Notes: generated by a model from the sequence alone, not told the origin. A DNA stretch of 23,536 nt from Proteobacteria bacterium UBA6921 (GCA_002450895.1 DKAR01000168.1:57417-80952), one strand, 5' to 3'; counted from the stretch's first letter, positions 8,825-15,928 are shown. Numbers and translations are program-made.

Positions 8825-9523
8825 CTACGCCCATTCCACTCCGCTGAACAAATAGCCTTTCGAGCGGACGGTTTTAATGCGCGTGGGTCGCGTACTGTCA
8901 TCGTGCAGGTGTTTTCGCAATCGCGAGATCCGCATATCGATCGAGCGATCCAGTCCGTCGTAGTCAAGACCGCGCAGCTGTTCGTATATGTCATCGCGCG
9001 ACAGTACGCGGCCGGCGTTTTTTGCCAGCAAGAACAGCAAATCAAACTCGCTGTCGGTCATTGCGATCGTCTGACCGTCGAGTACAACGGTCCTGTTGAC
9101 CTGACTGATGACAAGACGCCCAAAGCACAGCTGATCGGCCACTGGGGCAGGAATACCGGCCGCGCGGCGGAGGCATGCTTTCAGGTGCGCGAGAATGACA
9201 CGCGGTTCCGCAGGCTTGACGATGTAGTCGTCCGCGCCCAATTCCAGCGCGACGACGTGATCGGCGTCTTCGTCCATTGACGTCAGCATGATGATGGGCG
9301 CGCGAAAAGAATTGCGAACCTGCCGGCAAACATCAACGCCGCTCATCCCGGGAAGGATGCCGTCAAGGATCACGGCGTCGGGACTTTCCTGAAGGATGCG
9401 CTGCGCGGCCTTTGCGCCGTTTTCTTCGAGCGTGACCGTGAATCCATAGTTTTTCAGGTACAGGGATACAACGTTCGCCACCGCGGCATCGTCTTCGACC
9501 AACATCACCGTTTTGCCTAACAT
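8825..9523 (-). CDS. OmpR/PhoB-family response regulator
   Basis: DNA-binding response regulator of 232 aa. The receiver (about 4-115) has the acidic pair VEDD, VILDGILPG with phospho-acceptor Asp54, Thr81 and VKP with Lys103. The winged-helix output domain (about 135-230) shows LTDSEFDLL-type (here MTDSEFDLLFLLA), RVLSRDDIYEQL and VRSKGYLF motifs. ATG 9523 is chosen over the longer open frame because receiver homology starts there and AGAGGG sits 8 nt upstream. It is the first gene of the operon with the CHASE kinase and the GGDEF protein. A degenerate copy of the GGTTACAT motif lies 57 nt upstream, so autoregulation is possible. Confidence 0.95.
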   Translation of the reverse strand: MLGKTVMLVEDDAAVANVVSLYLKNYGFTVTLEENGAKAAQRILQESPDAVILDGILPGMSGVDVCRQVRNSFRAPIIMLTSMDEDADHVVALELGADDYIVKPAEPRVILAHLKACLRRAAGIPAPVADQLCFGRLVISQVNRTVVLDGQTIAMTDSEFDLLFLLAKNAGRVLSRDDIYEQLRGLDYDGLDRSIDMRISRLRKHLHDDSTRPTRIKTVRSKGYLFSGVEWA

Positions 9524-9580
9524 CGTGTTTGCCCTCTTGGTCCGGAGCGCTTCAATCGATTTGTAAATTTGCCAACCTGA

Positions 9581-9600
9581 AGCACGTTCGTAATGTGACC
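9581..9600 (-). promoter_or_regulatory. Degenerate GGTTACAT motif upstream of the response regulator
   Basis: The minus strand reads GGTCACATTACGAACGTGCT. Its first half matches the better copies at 10317-10336 and 15909-15928 with two changes; the second half-site is poor. It ends 57 nt before the regulator start codon. It is a candidate autoregulatory operator, weak on its own. The rest of this 250-bp intergenic stretch shows no gene and no clear terminator for the pilin gene at 9774. Confidence 0.35.
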
Positions 9601-9773
9601 GGTTTCCTATTTGGCGTCTCAACCTCGCCCATTCTTGAAGCAGTTTTTTTGGGTAGATGTCATCCGGTTTTTATCGCCGCACCTCATTGTTTTAAAAGGC
9701 TGATTCTGGCCTCTGCGGTGCTGGAATAGACTTGAAGTCGATCCATCACTGGAGTAGCCGGCGGCCTTCTCGT

Positions 9774-10235
9774 TTAGGGCTCCAGCGTCAACCGCAGCAC
9801 GTCGGAATACTGCAGCGCCGGCAAGTCTCTGTAGTCGTTGCCCAAAATCGTCGCGTCGATATTCAACACAATGGATTGATTGAATCCGAGCCCGACGCCT
9901 GCGAATGTTTCAGTCGACAGCGAATACGGGAGATACCAGGCATCACCGCCCTTCATGCGGCGGCGCTGGGTCGCCACATCGTAGTTCTGTCCGTGATCGG
10001 CGCTGACGTGATAGTCCACTCCGCGCGTGCATTTGAACGTGACCGAACCCTGCGCTGTGCTGTTTACGGCCTGAGACGGATCCAGTCCGCCAAAATGAAT
10101 ATCCTGGGTTCCCGCAATCTTGCAGACGCCGAGCACGCTGGCCGTGACGCGCATTTCAAATGATTCGCCCGCCTGCGCCTTCGAAACGGCTATGCCGTAA
10201 AACACGAATACCAACAGAAGAACTCTGTACTGCAT
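9774..10235 (-). CDS. SCPU-type pilin, paralogue of the major pilin
   Basis: Secreted pilus subunit of the spore coat U / Csu type. The 153-aa precursor has a signal peptide (MQYRVLLLVFVFYGIAVSKAQA). Cys38 and Cys69 are placed as for a disulfide. The C-terminal strand region ILGNDYRDLP...YSDVLRLTLEP is typical of the family. It aligns without gaps to the pilin at 13976-14437: same length, same cysteine positions, and shared blocks RRMKG, YLPY and DYRDLPA. ATG 10235 is preferred over a TTG at 10271 because it starts the signal peptide cleanly. A 117-bp gap containing a GGTTACAT motif separates it from the rest of the pilus operon, so it may have its own promoter. It could be a second structural pilin or a tip/adaptor subunit. 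Confidence 0.85.
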   Translation of the reverse strand: MQYRVLLLVFVFYGIAVSKAQAGESFEMRVTASVLGVCKIAGTQDIHFGGLDPSQAVNSTAQGSVTFKCTRGVDYHVSADHGQNYDVATQRRRMKGGDAWYLPYSLSTETFAGVGLGFNQSIVLNIDATILGNDYRDLPALQYSDVLRLTLEP

Positions 10236-10316
10236 GGTCCCACTCGACGTAGCAGATGGCTGATATTTCAACTATCGCCCGACCGGTTCCGCCACTCCGT
10301 GGGAGCGACGTCGCCT

Positions 10317-10336
10317 TTTTGTAACGGAATGTAACC
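10317..10336 (-). promoter_or_regulatory. Putative response-regulator operator (direct GTTACA repeat) upstream of the second pilin
   Basis: The minus strand reads GGTTACATTCCGTTACAAAA, two GTTACA hexamers exactly 10 bp apart. It matches 18 of 20 positions with the copy at 15909-15928. It lies 81 nt before the pilin start codon, in the only long gap of the pilus locus. Direct repeats at this period are typical OmpR/PhoB-family operators. Just downstream on the minus strand is a short perfect palindrome, GCGACGTCGC (10305-10314). Confidence 0.55.
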
Positions 10337-10352
10337 GGACTTTCCCGACCGA

Positions 10353-10805
10353 TTACGGCAGCACAGTGACAGTGACTGAATCGCTGTAATCCCCCACCCA
10401 CACATCCTGACGGGGGAAGATTTGCGCGTAGACACGCTGCACCACCACACCTTCAACACGCACGACGTTACCACCGGCCTGCGTACCATCACCCCACACC
10501 GTGTGCATTGCGGCATCCTGAAACAAATTGTAGGCAAGACGATCATTGCGGCTGGAATGGCGCATTTCGCGATTGCTGATGGTTCCGGACGTCATGCTAG
10601 GACCGATATTGACCGTAACGAGAATCGGCGACCGGCAATCGATCGTAATGTCCGCGCTGGTCACGGTCGCCACGAGCTGCGATTCGTCATACCCTCCGAA
10701 GCGCACGCCCTGAACCGAGATGAGGCACCGCGCCTGCGATGCAGCACTCCCGAGCAACAATACGGCACAAAGAATCCAGCATCTCAACCCGCGTTCACTT
10801 TTCAC
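10353..10805 (-). CDS. SCPU-domain pilus subunit (single domain)
   Basis: Secreted 150-aa subunit with one canonical spore coat U domain. CLISVQGVRFGGYDESQ lies near the mature N-terminus, followed by TIDCRS, REMRHSS, VWGDGTQAGG and the C-terminal YAQIFPRQ...GDYSDSVTVTVLP. The start is taken as GTG 10805: GGAG lies 7 nt upstream and the product then begins with a good signal peptide (residues 1 to about 24, ending ASQA before the first Cys). The ATG at 10859 would put 18 polar residues in front of it. The gene overlaps the usher stop by 11 bp, so translation is probably coupled. By position it corresponds to the CsuE-type tip subunit, but it lacks that protein's second domain. Confidence 0.85.
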   Translation of the reverse strand: MKSERGLRCWILCAVLLLGSAASQARCLISVQGVRFGGYDESQLVATVTSADITIDCRSPILVTVNIGPSMTSGTISNREMRHSSRNDRLAYNLFQDAAMHTVWGDGTQAGGNVVRVEGVVVQRVYAQIFPRQDVWVGDYSDSVTVTVLP

Positions 10806-13146
10806 TGCGACACTCCACCGTACCGAATTCGGCCAACGGACCGGCGTTTTCGGGTACATCGATCGAGGCCTCGCAAGGAGAGACCGGATCCTGAGTAACG
10901 AGCCGCAATTTTCCCGGACCTACATTTTCAAGATACACATCGCCATCGGGGCCCGTCATGCTGTGCATTTCCTGGTTCGCGTTTTGAATCACGACCGGCA
11001 GCAAATCCATGAGGATCAATCCGTCGTTCGTTGCACGCACGAGAGTCAGACTGATCGCGGAAATGCGCGGCGCGGAAAAAGAAACGACGGACCCCATTCC
11101 AGCACGCGGCGTGCGTACCTGCGTTACCTGGGAGAGTTTCCGGTCGAGAGGTATATCGCGATCGTCCACGCGGAGCTGATTGACGGCATAAGGGGCAAGC
11201 TGCGGCACATACAATTGACCGAACGCGTCGGTCACGCCAATCGGCTGATTGTTCTGATAAATGCGAACGCCGGGAATTTGATCTACCGCAACAAGTGCAA
11301 AACTGTCCCCCGCGCGCGGCCCTGCCAGCACGCGATCACCAAGCGCGGCGATACTCCCCGCAAAGCGGATTTCTTCGGCGACCGCGGTCGTTTCCGATGT
11401 GAAGCGGCGCAAGCCGGCGAACGCCGTGCCGTAGCGAGTTTCCTGTCGAGCCAGGAGTTCCGCGCTTCGGGCTTCATCGGTCCGCTTGAATCCGAGTCGT
11501 GCGTTTGGCTCGCCAGCGTCGACGCCGTTAAAATTCAGCACCACGTCGTCGGCGCTGGAATGGTTCCGCGAACTTTCGTGACTTGCCGCTACGGCCCAGT
11601 GGCGATCCAGATTCAACGTCAGGTCGACGCTTGCCGCGAGGTCACTTTCGCCGGATCCGTTGCTGCCGCGCAATCCCAATGCAAACTGGGAGCCATGCTC
11701 CAGGCCTCGCCGGTAACGGATGCCCCACTGATTCGCAAAACCGACCTGGAAATAACGCGCACGCGATACATCGAGCGACACGCTGTCCCTGGCCGTCACC
11801 AACCAGCCCGCCGTCAGTGATTGACGGTGGTTCAAAATTTGAGCGCTCAATGGGACTTCGTCGCTGCGCCGGAATGAAACAAAATTCCGCGATTGCGTGA
11901 CAGCGGACCATCCCGCGGAAAACCGATGGCCCGAAAATGAATACGACACAGCCGCGGCCGTCCCCGTTTTTTGCTGATCGCTGGGAGCGTGGTACTCGAC
12001 GTCAACTGTTGCAACTCCCTTGTACGACATCAGCCCGGAAAATCCGCCGCCGATCGCCAGCAATCCGGGGGACCATTCCGCATTGCCTGAAACGGTAACG
12101 ACATCGCTAAGCCCATACCGATGCCAGCCGGTCACCCCGAAACTTTGATAGTGATCATCGCGATGGGCGTCACGCAGCATTCCGGCGCTGTAACTGAATT
12201 CCTGCAAGCCGGCGCGCAGTTGCTGGCCGGAAAAATAAAATGGCAAACCAACAAGATTTTCCCGCCCCAGCGAATCGGTCAGACGAATTTCAATGTCATG
12301 CAAACCTGCAAAATAATAAAGATCGCTCAACGCATAGCGACCCGGCTGTAATTGCACCGTCGCCATTCGGGCCCCATCGACCAGCACCTCCGCTGTTGTT
12401 GGCGCGGTCACCGAGCCGCGATAGCCAAAGGTCGGCGCGACGGGAACTCCAGGGTTCATGGCAAACACGCGGGACAGGCTTACACCTCCCAATGGCGCCA
12501 AGCGACCGAAAAGTGTACTTGCCGGCATGACATCGCCCACCGTCACGCGAATCTGCTCGTCTGGCCAATCGTGCGTCGCGGATGTACCGATGCGCACGCG
12601 CGACTCACGGCCATTGACACTCTCGAAAGCGTGCTGACTGCGCAAAGACCATCCGTCAAAAGCGATCAGGGGCTCCGCGCCCAGGTTGAATGAATTCTGA
12701 TCGCCGCTCATATGGCGTATCCCAACCTCATAGTTGAGACGACCGTGCACGTGATGCTCGAAATCAGTCGTACCGTTTCGCACAGCCCGCGCCAGCGAAA
12801 TGTTTTGCTCGCCGAGCAAATCAGGGCCGGCTTCAATCATCAATTCGAGACGATCATAGTCCGGCATCACTTGAAGCTGTGGCGATCGGGGCAGCAGCAC
12901 GAATGTTGCGCCACCCACGGTGCGCTGTGTGGCTGCAGGAAGCTCGATACCCAATTTGAAGAATCCCCGCTGTTCAATCCAGATTTCGTCCTGCGATTGC
13001 GATGGATCGATGAGGGTCACATCTGCCTTGCGCACGTGGTTCACCACGGCAAAGAGAATAATCAGATCCGGATCGTCGTTAGCGGCGCCGGCCAGCATCG
13101 GAATCAGACCGGCCAACAACCAGTAAAATCGGAGCCCCCGTAGCAT
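10795..13146 (-). CDS. Outer-membrane fimbrial usher (FimD/PapC superfamily, archaic/Csu type)
   Basis: Outer-membrane pore that recruits chaperone-subunit complexes and assembles the pilus. The 783-aa precursor has a signal peptide of about 21 residues. An N-terminal domain follows (WIEQRGFFKLGIELPAA), then a beta-barrel rich in alternating aromatic strands with GVSLSRVFAMNPGVPVAPTFGYRG, VLVDGARMATVQLQPGRYALSDLYYFAG and LTDSLGR motifs. The C-terminal domains contain DAFGQLYVPQLAPYAVNQLRVD, GPDGDVYLENVGPG and a Cys pair (PCEASID, VECRSEK). It is shorter than FimD, consistent with archaic ushers. The ATG has AAGGTG 6 nt upstream. It follows the chaperone by 21 bp. Confidence 0.93.
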   Translation of the reverse strand: MLRGLRFYWLLAGLIPMLAGAANDDPDLIILFAVVNHVRKADVTLIDPSQSQDEIWIEQRGFFKLGIELPAATQRTVGGATFVLLPRSPQLQVMPDYDRLELMIEAGPDLLGEQNISLARAVRNGTTDFEHHVHGRLNYEVGIRHMSGDQNSFNLGAEPLIAFDGWSLRSQHAFESVNGRESRVRIGTSATHDWPDEQIRVTVGDVMPASTLFGRLAPLGGVSLSRVFAMNPGVPVAPTFGYRGSVTAPTTAEVLVDGARMATVQLQPGRYALSDLYYFAGLHDIEIRLTDSLGRENLVGLPFYFSGQQLRAGLQEFSYSAGMLRDAHRDDHYQSFGVTGWHRYGLSDVVTVSGNAEWSPGLLAIGGGFSGLMSYKGVATVDVEYHAPSDQQKTGTAAAVSYSFSGHRFSAGWSAVTQSRNFVSFRRSDEVPLSAQILNHRQSLTAGWLVTARDSVSLDVSRARYFQVGFANQWGIRYRRGLEHGSQFALGLRGSNGSGESDLAASVDLTLNLDRHWAVAASHESSRNHSSADDVVLNFNGVDAGEPNARLGFKRTDEARSAELLARQETRYGTAFAGLRRFTSETTAVAEEIRFAGSIAALGDRVLAGPRAGDSFALVAVDQIPGVRIYQNNQPIGVTDAFGQLYVPQLAPYAVNQLRVDDRDIPLDRKLSQVTQVRTPRAGMGSVVSFSAPRISAISLTLVRATNDGLILMDLLPVVIQNANQEMHSMTGPDGDVYLENVGPGKLRLVTQDPVSPCEASIDVPENAGPLAEFGTVECRSEK

Positions 13147-13167
13147 GCAGCACCTTCGGTGTATACA

Positions 13168-13908
13168 TCAGGCTCCGCACAGCGGCGGCGCAACAAACGG
13201 AACCTCCGCGATACCGGAATCGGTTTCGAGTCGTAAAATGCCGGTTTTCTGGTCACAAATTTTCGCGGGCGGAGTGACGGTATACACCTTGGTGATTCCG
13301 GGAAACACGTAGCGGCCATCCAGTCCTTCCGTCACCACCACGCCGGTATCCGTCACGATTCGAGAAATTCGGGCGCGTGCTCCACCGGAGTTCACAACCG
13401 ACAACTGCAGTTTTCCATCGACCCATTGCTGGTTGCTTACCGCCAGGTCACTGTGGACGTTACCCGCAGACACGAACACCGGCACGCCGATGGTAATCAG
13501 AATTGAAAGCAGCGATTGCGCGCGGGGCTCAACGCGCGGCGGCGGGAGCTCTTCTATAAACAACCGATAGGCATGCTCACGATCCGGAGCAATTTCACCC
13601 ACACCGACACGCACAATCTTGCTTTCACCCGATTGCGCTTCGATGCGCTTGGGGAAAAAGATCAGGTCGCGCGATTCCTCGTAAATGTCCCGTCCATTAG
13701 CGCCCTGGGTCCAGCGCATCGCACGCAATCGCAGCGACACCGGGCGTGAATCATCATTCGTGATGGTAAGGACAGCACTTTTTTGCTGTGGAGAAAACTG
13801 CACGTCAAGTGGACTGACGCCGAAGTTACCGGCACATGCCGGGGCCGCTGACGCCACAAAGAGTGAAACAGACAACGCAGATATGGCTAAGACTCGAACA
13901 GATTTCAT
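13168..13908 (-). CDS. Periplasmic pilus chaperone (PapD-like, CsuC type)
   Basis: Periplasmic chaperone that holds SCPU pilins by donor-strand complementation and delivers them to the usher. The 246-aa precursor has a signal peptide of about 26 residues (ending APACAG). Domain 1 reads FGVSPLDVQFSPQQKSAVLTITND with RDLIFFPKRIEAQSGESKIVRVG, the edge-strand region typical of the family. YRLFIEELP precedes the inter-domain segment, and domain 2 carries a C-terminal pair of Cys (KICDQ, PLCGA). AGGGGG lies about 6 nt before the ATG. It sits between the major pilin and the usher, as in csu operons, and is separated from the pilin by a strong hairpin. Confidence 0.93.
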   Translation of the reverse strand: MKSVRVLAISALSVSLFVASAAPACAGNFGVSPLDVQFSPQQKSAVLTITNDDSRPVSLRLRAMRWTQGANGRDIYEESRDLIFFPKRIEAQSGESKIVRVGVGEIAPDREHAYRLFIEELPPPRVEPRAQSLLSILITIGVPVFVSAGNVHSDLAVSNQQWVDGKLQLSVVNSGGARARISRIVTDTGVVVTEGLDGRYVFPGITKVYTVTPPAKICDQKTGILRLETDSGIAEVPFVAPPLCGA

Positions 13909-13931
13909 AAGGCCCCCTGGGTTTGAGAATT

Positions 13932-13955
13932 GGAGGCCGGCGTGTGCCGGCCTCC
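13932..13955 (-). terminator. Perfect intercistronic hairpin between major pilin and chaperone
   Basis: A perfect 10-bp stem, GGAGGCCGGC / GCCGGCCTCC, closes a 4-nt loop. It lies 20 nt after the major-pilin stop and 23 nt before the chaperone ATG. No U-run follows, so full termination is unlikely. In fimbrial operons such a structure usually stabilises the upstream pilin message or causes partial read-through, giving much more pilin than chaperone and usher. The structure is seen directly; the role is inferred. Confidence 0.75.
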
Positions 13956-13975
13956 GTAAGCAGCGTTGGCTGCTT

Positions 13976-14437
13976 TTAGGGATTGATGGAAACGCGCAGG
14001 TTATCCATGTAGCTGTCCGCCGGAAGGTCGCGGTAGTCAGAGCCCAGGATGCTCGCTGACAACGTCACGTTGACCGGAACACCGAAGCCCATTCCCTTGC
14101 CAGTGAAGCTGCTCTGGGCCAGCGTATAAGGCAGATAGTTGCTGTCAGCGCCTTTCATGCGACGTTTGCTGAGTGTTCCGTCCCAGTGTGAGCCGTTATC
14201 CGCCGTCAAACTGAAGTCAACGTTCTTGGTGCAGACAAACACTACGCCGCCGGTTGCCGTTGCATTGCTTGCGATGGCCGGATCGAGAGAACCAAAACCG
14301 ATGTCATCTGCGGTGTTGATCTTGCAGTTTTGTACGACTGCCGCCGTGACTTTGATGTCTTTGGTATCCGCGGCCATGGTGGTGGTGGCGACTCCGGTTG
14401 CAACAAGACCAACAATTACGAGAATGTGCTTTTTCAT
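13976..14437 (-). CDS. Major SCPU-type pilin (CsuA/B-like)
   Basis: Probable main structural pilin, exported to the periplasm and polymerised by donor-strand exchange. The 153-aa precursor has a signal peptide MKKHILVIVGLVATGVATTTMAA, a mature N-terminus DTKDIKVTAAVVQNCKI (the presumptive donor strand), a Cys38-Cys69 pair and the SCPU-type C-terminus SILGSDYRDLPADSYMDNLRVSINP. ATG 14437 is chosen over the longer frame because GGAGG sits 6-7 nt upstream and the signal peptide begins there. It is the first gene of the pilus operon and is followed by a hairpin, consistent with high expression. The untranslated region upstream contains a partial GGTTACAT motif. Confidence 0.9.
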   Translation of the reverse strand: MKKHILVIVGLVATGVATTTMAADTKDIKVTAAVVQNCKINTADDIGFGSLDPAIASNATATGGVVFVCTKNVDFSLTADNGSHWDGTLSKRRMKGADSNYLPYTLAQSSFTGKGMGFGVPVNVTLSASILGSDYRDLPADSYMDNLRVSINP

Positions 14438-14580
14438 AAACTCCTCCGAAAACCTGTAAGTTGAGTGGACCCGGTGATGTTCACGTTCAGATGTTTTGAA
14501 CTGATTCATGTTCGTCATCGGTATGGATTCACATTACAGGTCGGCCGAGTGCAAGACTGTCGCGGAACGGTACAAAGCGC

Positions 14581-14596
14581 GTCAGCGAATGTAACC
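14581..14596 (-). promoter_or_regulatory. Partial GGTTACAT motif upstream of the pilus operon
   Basis: The minus strand reads GGTTACATTCGCTGAC. The first nine bases are identical to the copy at 10317-10336; the second half-site (CTGACG) is degenerate. It ends 143 nt before the major-pilin ATG, almost the same distance as the copy before the secreted protein gene (142 nt). It is a candidate operator for the pilus operon. Confidence 0.4.
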
Positions 14597-14687
14597 GTGA
14601 CGATGATGTTTGCCACATGCCGCCAAGAGATATGTCCGGATATGGTCTGAACTTCGATTCGAAGTACGCCTGCAGTCGCGCATCTTC

Positions 14688-14732
14688 GCCCTTCTAAAAG
14701 GGCAGCGGGGCGAGAGTTGTCTCTCGCCCCGC
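14688..14732 (-). terminator. Tandem hairpin terminator after the secreted-protein gene
   Basis: Read on the minus strand, a perfect 12-bp stem GCGGGGCGAGAG / CTCTCGCCCCGC with a 4-nt loop (14732-14705) is followed at once by a second hairpin, GCCCTT-TTAG-AAGGGC (14703-14688), whose first half supplies a CCCTTTT tract. It begins 35 nt after the stop codon at 14768. Placed between this gene and the pilus promoter region, it should insulate the two units. The plus-strand reading folds equally well. Confidence 0.75.
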
Positions 14733-14767
14733 AGGTCTTGTCCTTTCGACAAAATAGATGTCGCGGA

Positions 14768-15766
14768 CTAGTGGATACAAACTTCCGCGTGTGCGACCAC
14801 AAAGATAATTCCGTCTCCATTGGTATCCACGGCCGGAATGCTATAGCTATCCGTCGTCGTACCCGCTGGCAAATTTTCGTGCAGGTTTCCGAAGCGACCC
14901 GGCGCGCTGGTCGTGATGTTTGCATCGTTCGCGTACAGGTGTGTTGTCGACATCGAATAGCTGTTCGATAACATCGTGTACGTGAGATTCAGCATCCCGC
15001 CACTGTACATATACGTCAGTGTGCCAACATGCGTACCTTTGGAAATGTCGTTGCCACCCGCGCCTGCGTAGATCGGAGTGGATCCGCTGACTCCGGCGCG
15101 AACCGTCAATTGCCATCCCCAGCGGCGGTCATTGATCAGGCCAACATCCGCGAACGTCTGCTCACCGAAGGCAAAGGCAGTTTCCGTGCGAGTGCAGGCT
15201 GTCGGCGGTGGTGGCGGACATTGCACCGTGTAAGAGAAATAGGTAGCCCAGTTGCCCTTGGCCACCATGCGTGTTCCCGCGCCCCACGCTGTCTCCGTGC
15301 GAACCGACCCGTCGGCATTGACTTTGCTAACGACGGCGTGCGCAGCCAGCGTGAGGACCGAGCCGCAACTCGCCTGGAAATCTCCTAACGGCAATCGAAA
15401 CGTGTAGGTTGTCGCGCCATTTGCATCGTCCGTGTATGGAAAGTTACCGATCTTCGGGTTTCCCGTCTTGGTCTGCGGCATTTCGACAAGCGAATGCCCC
15501 ACAAAAAGGTGAACCTCGCTCAGAGTCCAACCGCCGACCGTCGTATACGTTACCGTCAAGAAATCCGAATCATTGTCGGAGCAAACGGTACCGGCGTCGA
15601 TCGTCTGCCCGGCGTAAAGCGTATTACAGGCGGGCGCACCCAAAGCCGGCGTCATTAGCGCAATCCACACGGCTAAGGTAAGCAACAACGATATTCCGAG
15701 ATCCAGAATCCGACTCAAATCGAAACGCACTCCTGAAGTATCCGGGACTGACTGTTGAACCGTCAT
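14768..15766 (-). CDS. Secreted protein with two copies of a beta-rich surface domain
   Basis: The 332-aa precursor has a long N-region and a signal peptide (hydrophobic about 21-40, ALGA at 41-44). Two related units follow. In unit 1, LYAGQTIDAGTV leads to VTYTTVGGWTLSEVHLFVG, KTGNPKIGNFPY, HAVV and ETAWGAGTRM...GNWATYFSYTVQC. After a PPPPP linker (184-188), unit 2 has TETAFAFGEQ, RWGWQL, IYAGAGGNDISKGTHVGTLTY, TYTML...STTHLYAN, PGRFGN and VVAHAEVC. The same word order (IYAGA, VGTLTV, ETHLYVG, NPxPGxFPY, ETAWA) recurs in uncharacterised bacterial surface proteins; I know no function for it. ATG 15766 is fixed by GGGAGG 8 nt upstream. A structured leader and a strong GGTTACAT motif precede it, linking it to the pilus genes. 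Confidence 0.8.
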   Translation of the reverse strand: MTVQQSVPDTSGVRFDLSRILDLGISLLLTLAVWIALMTPALGAPACNTLYAGQTIDAGTVCSDNDSDFLTVTYTTVGGWTLSEVHLFVGHSLVEMPQTKTGNPKIGNFPYTDDANGATTYTFRLPLGDFQASCGSVLTLAAHAVVSKVNADGSVRTETAWGAGTRMVAKGNWATYFSYTVQCPPPPPTACTRTETAFAFGEQTFADVGLINDRRWGWQLTVRAGVSGSTPIYAGAGGNDISKGTHVGTLTYMYSGGMLNLTYTMLSNSYSMSTTHLYANDANITTSAPGRFGNLHENLPAGTTTDSYSIPAVDTNGDGIIFVVAHAEVCIH

Positions 15767-15803
15767 GGCACGCACCTCCCGACGCATTTGGATTTCCGGC
15801 GCG

Positions 15804-15848
15804 CTGCGCGCAGATTTCTCAGGAGGGGGGACTGAGCTGCGCGCAGCT
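15804..15848 (-). repeat. Two copies of a 10-bp palindrome in the leader of the secreted-protein gene
   Basis: CTGCGCGCAG occurs at 15804-15813 and again at 15837-15846, where it is widened to the 14-bp palindrome AGCTGCGCGCAGCT (15835-15848). The copies are 33 bp apart start to start, about three helical turns. They sit between the start codon at 15766 and the larger inverted repeat at 15862-15900. They could be paired operator half-sites or RNA hairpins. Confidence 0.5.
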
Positions 15849-15861
15849 GGCCGGGTTGAGT

Positions 15862-15900
15862 CCAATGTACGACTTTCGCGGGCGCGAATTGTCGTATTGG
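15862..15900 (-). promoter_or_regulatory. 39-bp imperfect inverted repeat in the leader of the secreted-protein gene
   Basis: On the minus strand the arms are CCAA-TACGAC and GTCGTA-(CA)-TTGG. Between them a second inverted repeat, TTCGCG-CC-CGCGAA, continues the helix, so almost the whole segment can form one long hairpin. It starts 8 nt downstream of the GTTACA operator candidate and ends about 95 nt before the ATG. It may be an attenuator, a message-stabilising structure or a second operator; it has no U-run. Confidence 0.5.
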
Positions 15901-15908
15901 CGTAGAGC

Positions 15909-15928
15909 TTGTGTAACGGTATGTAACC
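15909..15928 (-). promoter_or_regulatory. Putative response-regulator operator (direct GTTACA repeat) in a divergent region
   Basis: The minus strand reads GGTTACATACCGTTACACAA, two GTTACA hexamers 10 bp apart and 18/20 identical to the copy at 10317-10336. It lies 142 nt before the secreted-protein ATG (15766) and 121 nt before the divergent PLP-enzyme ATG (16050), so it could serve either or both. Confidence 0.55.

Noticed and set aside
10806..10859. ATG 10859 as start of the single-domain SCPU gene
   Set aside because: It would place 18 polar residues before the signal peptide; GTG 10805 has GGAG at good spacing and a clean signal peptide.
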